From assembly GCA_902470035.1 (NCBI GenBank), contig CABREZ010000076.1:1-6539 (forward strand): DNA of 6,539 nt, given 5' to 3'. The position numbers and the translations under genes were made by a program. The notes beneath the pieces were generated by a model. The model did not search any database. It was not told where the DNA came from and saw nothing but the letters and a program-made list of their open reading frames with translations. Shown piece after piece: positions 6,424 through 6,539 of the stretch. The stretch's first letter is position 1. Each line of letters starts with the position of its first letter. This stretch comes from an uncultured Streptococcus sp. (lineage in GTDB: Bacteria > Bacillota > Bacilli > Lactobacillales > Streptococcaceae).

Positions 6424-6445
6424 AAAAAAAGGAGCCAAGCTCCTT
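6424..6445 (-). terminator. Intrinsic terminator upstream of coiA
   Basis: On the minus strand AAGGAGC (6439-6445), a UUG loop and GCTCCTT (6429-6435) form a 7-pair stem, followed by an unbroken T-run; seven T residues lie at 6424-6430. It should end transcription coming from beyond the right edge and insulate coiA. The T-run is only on the minus strand, so it is directional. Confidence 0.88.
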
Positions 6446-6469
6446 GTTGAATGCAGACAAACTATTATT

Positions 6470-6498
6470 TTTTTATAAAACAGCTGGATGATTTTCAA
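6470..6498 (-). promoter_or_regulatory. Possible promoter upstream of the terminator
   Basis: The minus strand has TTGAAA (6493-6498) as a possible -35, a 17-base spacer, and TAAAAA (6470-6475) as a weak -10 with two mismatches. The region is very AT-rich, so such a match can occur by chance. If real, transcription would start near 6463 and stop at the terminator at 6424-6445, giving an RNA of about 40 bases with no open frame of note. Confidence 0.3.
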
Positions 6499-6525
6499 AA
6501 AATGACTTTCATTTTTTAGTCATTT
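6497..6525. repeat. Two overlapping, mutually exclusive inverted repeats
   Basis: AAAAAATGA (6497-6505) and TCATTTTTT (6509-6517) are a perfect 9-base inverted repeat around CTT. AAATGACT (6500-6507) and AGTCATTT (6518-6525) are a perfect 8-base inverted repeat around ten bases. They share 6500-6507, so only one hairpin can form at once. This could be an AT-rich terminator of a gene ending beyond the window edge. All three minus-strand frames from the right edge stop by about 6515, so no gene of useful length enters here. Confidence 0.6.
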
Positions 6526-6539
6526 AAGAAGATGAAAAA

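Noticed and set aside
6368..6460. Upstream in-frame extension of coiA to an ATG at 6460
   Set aside because: It would start before the terminator at 6424-6445 and translate the hairpin and T-run. The start at 6365-6367 has a perfect Shine-Dalgarno site, matches the family N-terminus and gives the usual length.
6518..6539. TTTAAG on the plus strand as part of a CiaR site
   Set aside because: The direct-repeat form TTTAAG-N5-TTTAAG is not present; the neighbouring positions do not match, and one hexamer alone is common in AT-rich DNA.
1..6539. CRISPR array, tRNA or rRNA genes, insertion sequences, phage or toxin-antitoxin genes
   Set aside because: No spaced direct repeats, no tRNA-like cloverleaf, no transposase or integrase signatures; every stretch apart from short gaps is filled by recognised core genes.

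Overview
The window looks like a Streptococcus core chromosome segment. The evidence is a low-GC genome, a CoiA competence protein, a streptococcal PrsA lipoprotein and an O-methyltransferase beginning MVESYSKNANHNMRRP. The order coiA - pepF - O-methyltransferase - prsA - alaS is, as I recall, also found in S. mutans. The proteins would suit an oral viridans streptococcus, but I cannot name the species from the sequence alone. Every gene is on the minus strand, so transcription runs from high to low coordinates.

In the direction of transcription, 6368-6539 is a gene-free edge. It holds two overlapping inverted repeats, a possible promoter, an intrinsic terminator and a candidate competence (SigX/ComX) box just before coiA. 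coiA (5417-6367) encodes the competence protein CoiA. A 69-base gap with an extended -10 promoter candidate and an inverted repeat leads to pepF (3545-5347), an M3 oligoendopeptidase F. One base separates pepF from a SAM-dependent O-methyltransferase of the YrrM/TrmR type (2830-3543). A 77-base gap with another extended -10 candidate precedes prsA (1811-2752), a foldase lipoprotein that contains no histidine.

Immediately after the prsA stop there is a near-consensus promoter and an alanine-type T-box leader (about 1591-1767). The leader has a GCU specifier, a Stem I, the AAGGTGGTACCGCGG T-box motif and a terminator. It controls a LURP-one-related/YxjI-like gene (1038-1520) followed 36 bases later by alaS, of which the first 333 codons are inside the window (1-1001).

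The T-box reads tRNA-Ala charging and so regulates alaS, but the first gene it controls is the YxjI-like gene. Transcripts leaving prsA must also cross the T-box terminator, because prsA has no terminator of its own. This is mainly an ordinary conserved region. I see no new defence, mobile or biosynthetic system. The points worth a second look are the YxjI-like gene inside the alanine regulon, the nested layout of the T-box terminator and antiterminator, the His-less parvulin domain of PrsA, the competence box of coiA, and the structured right edge.
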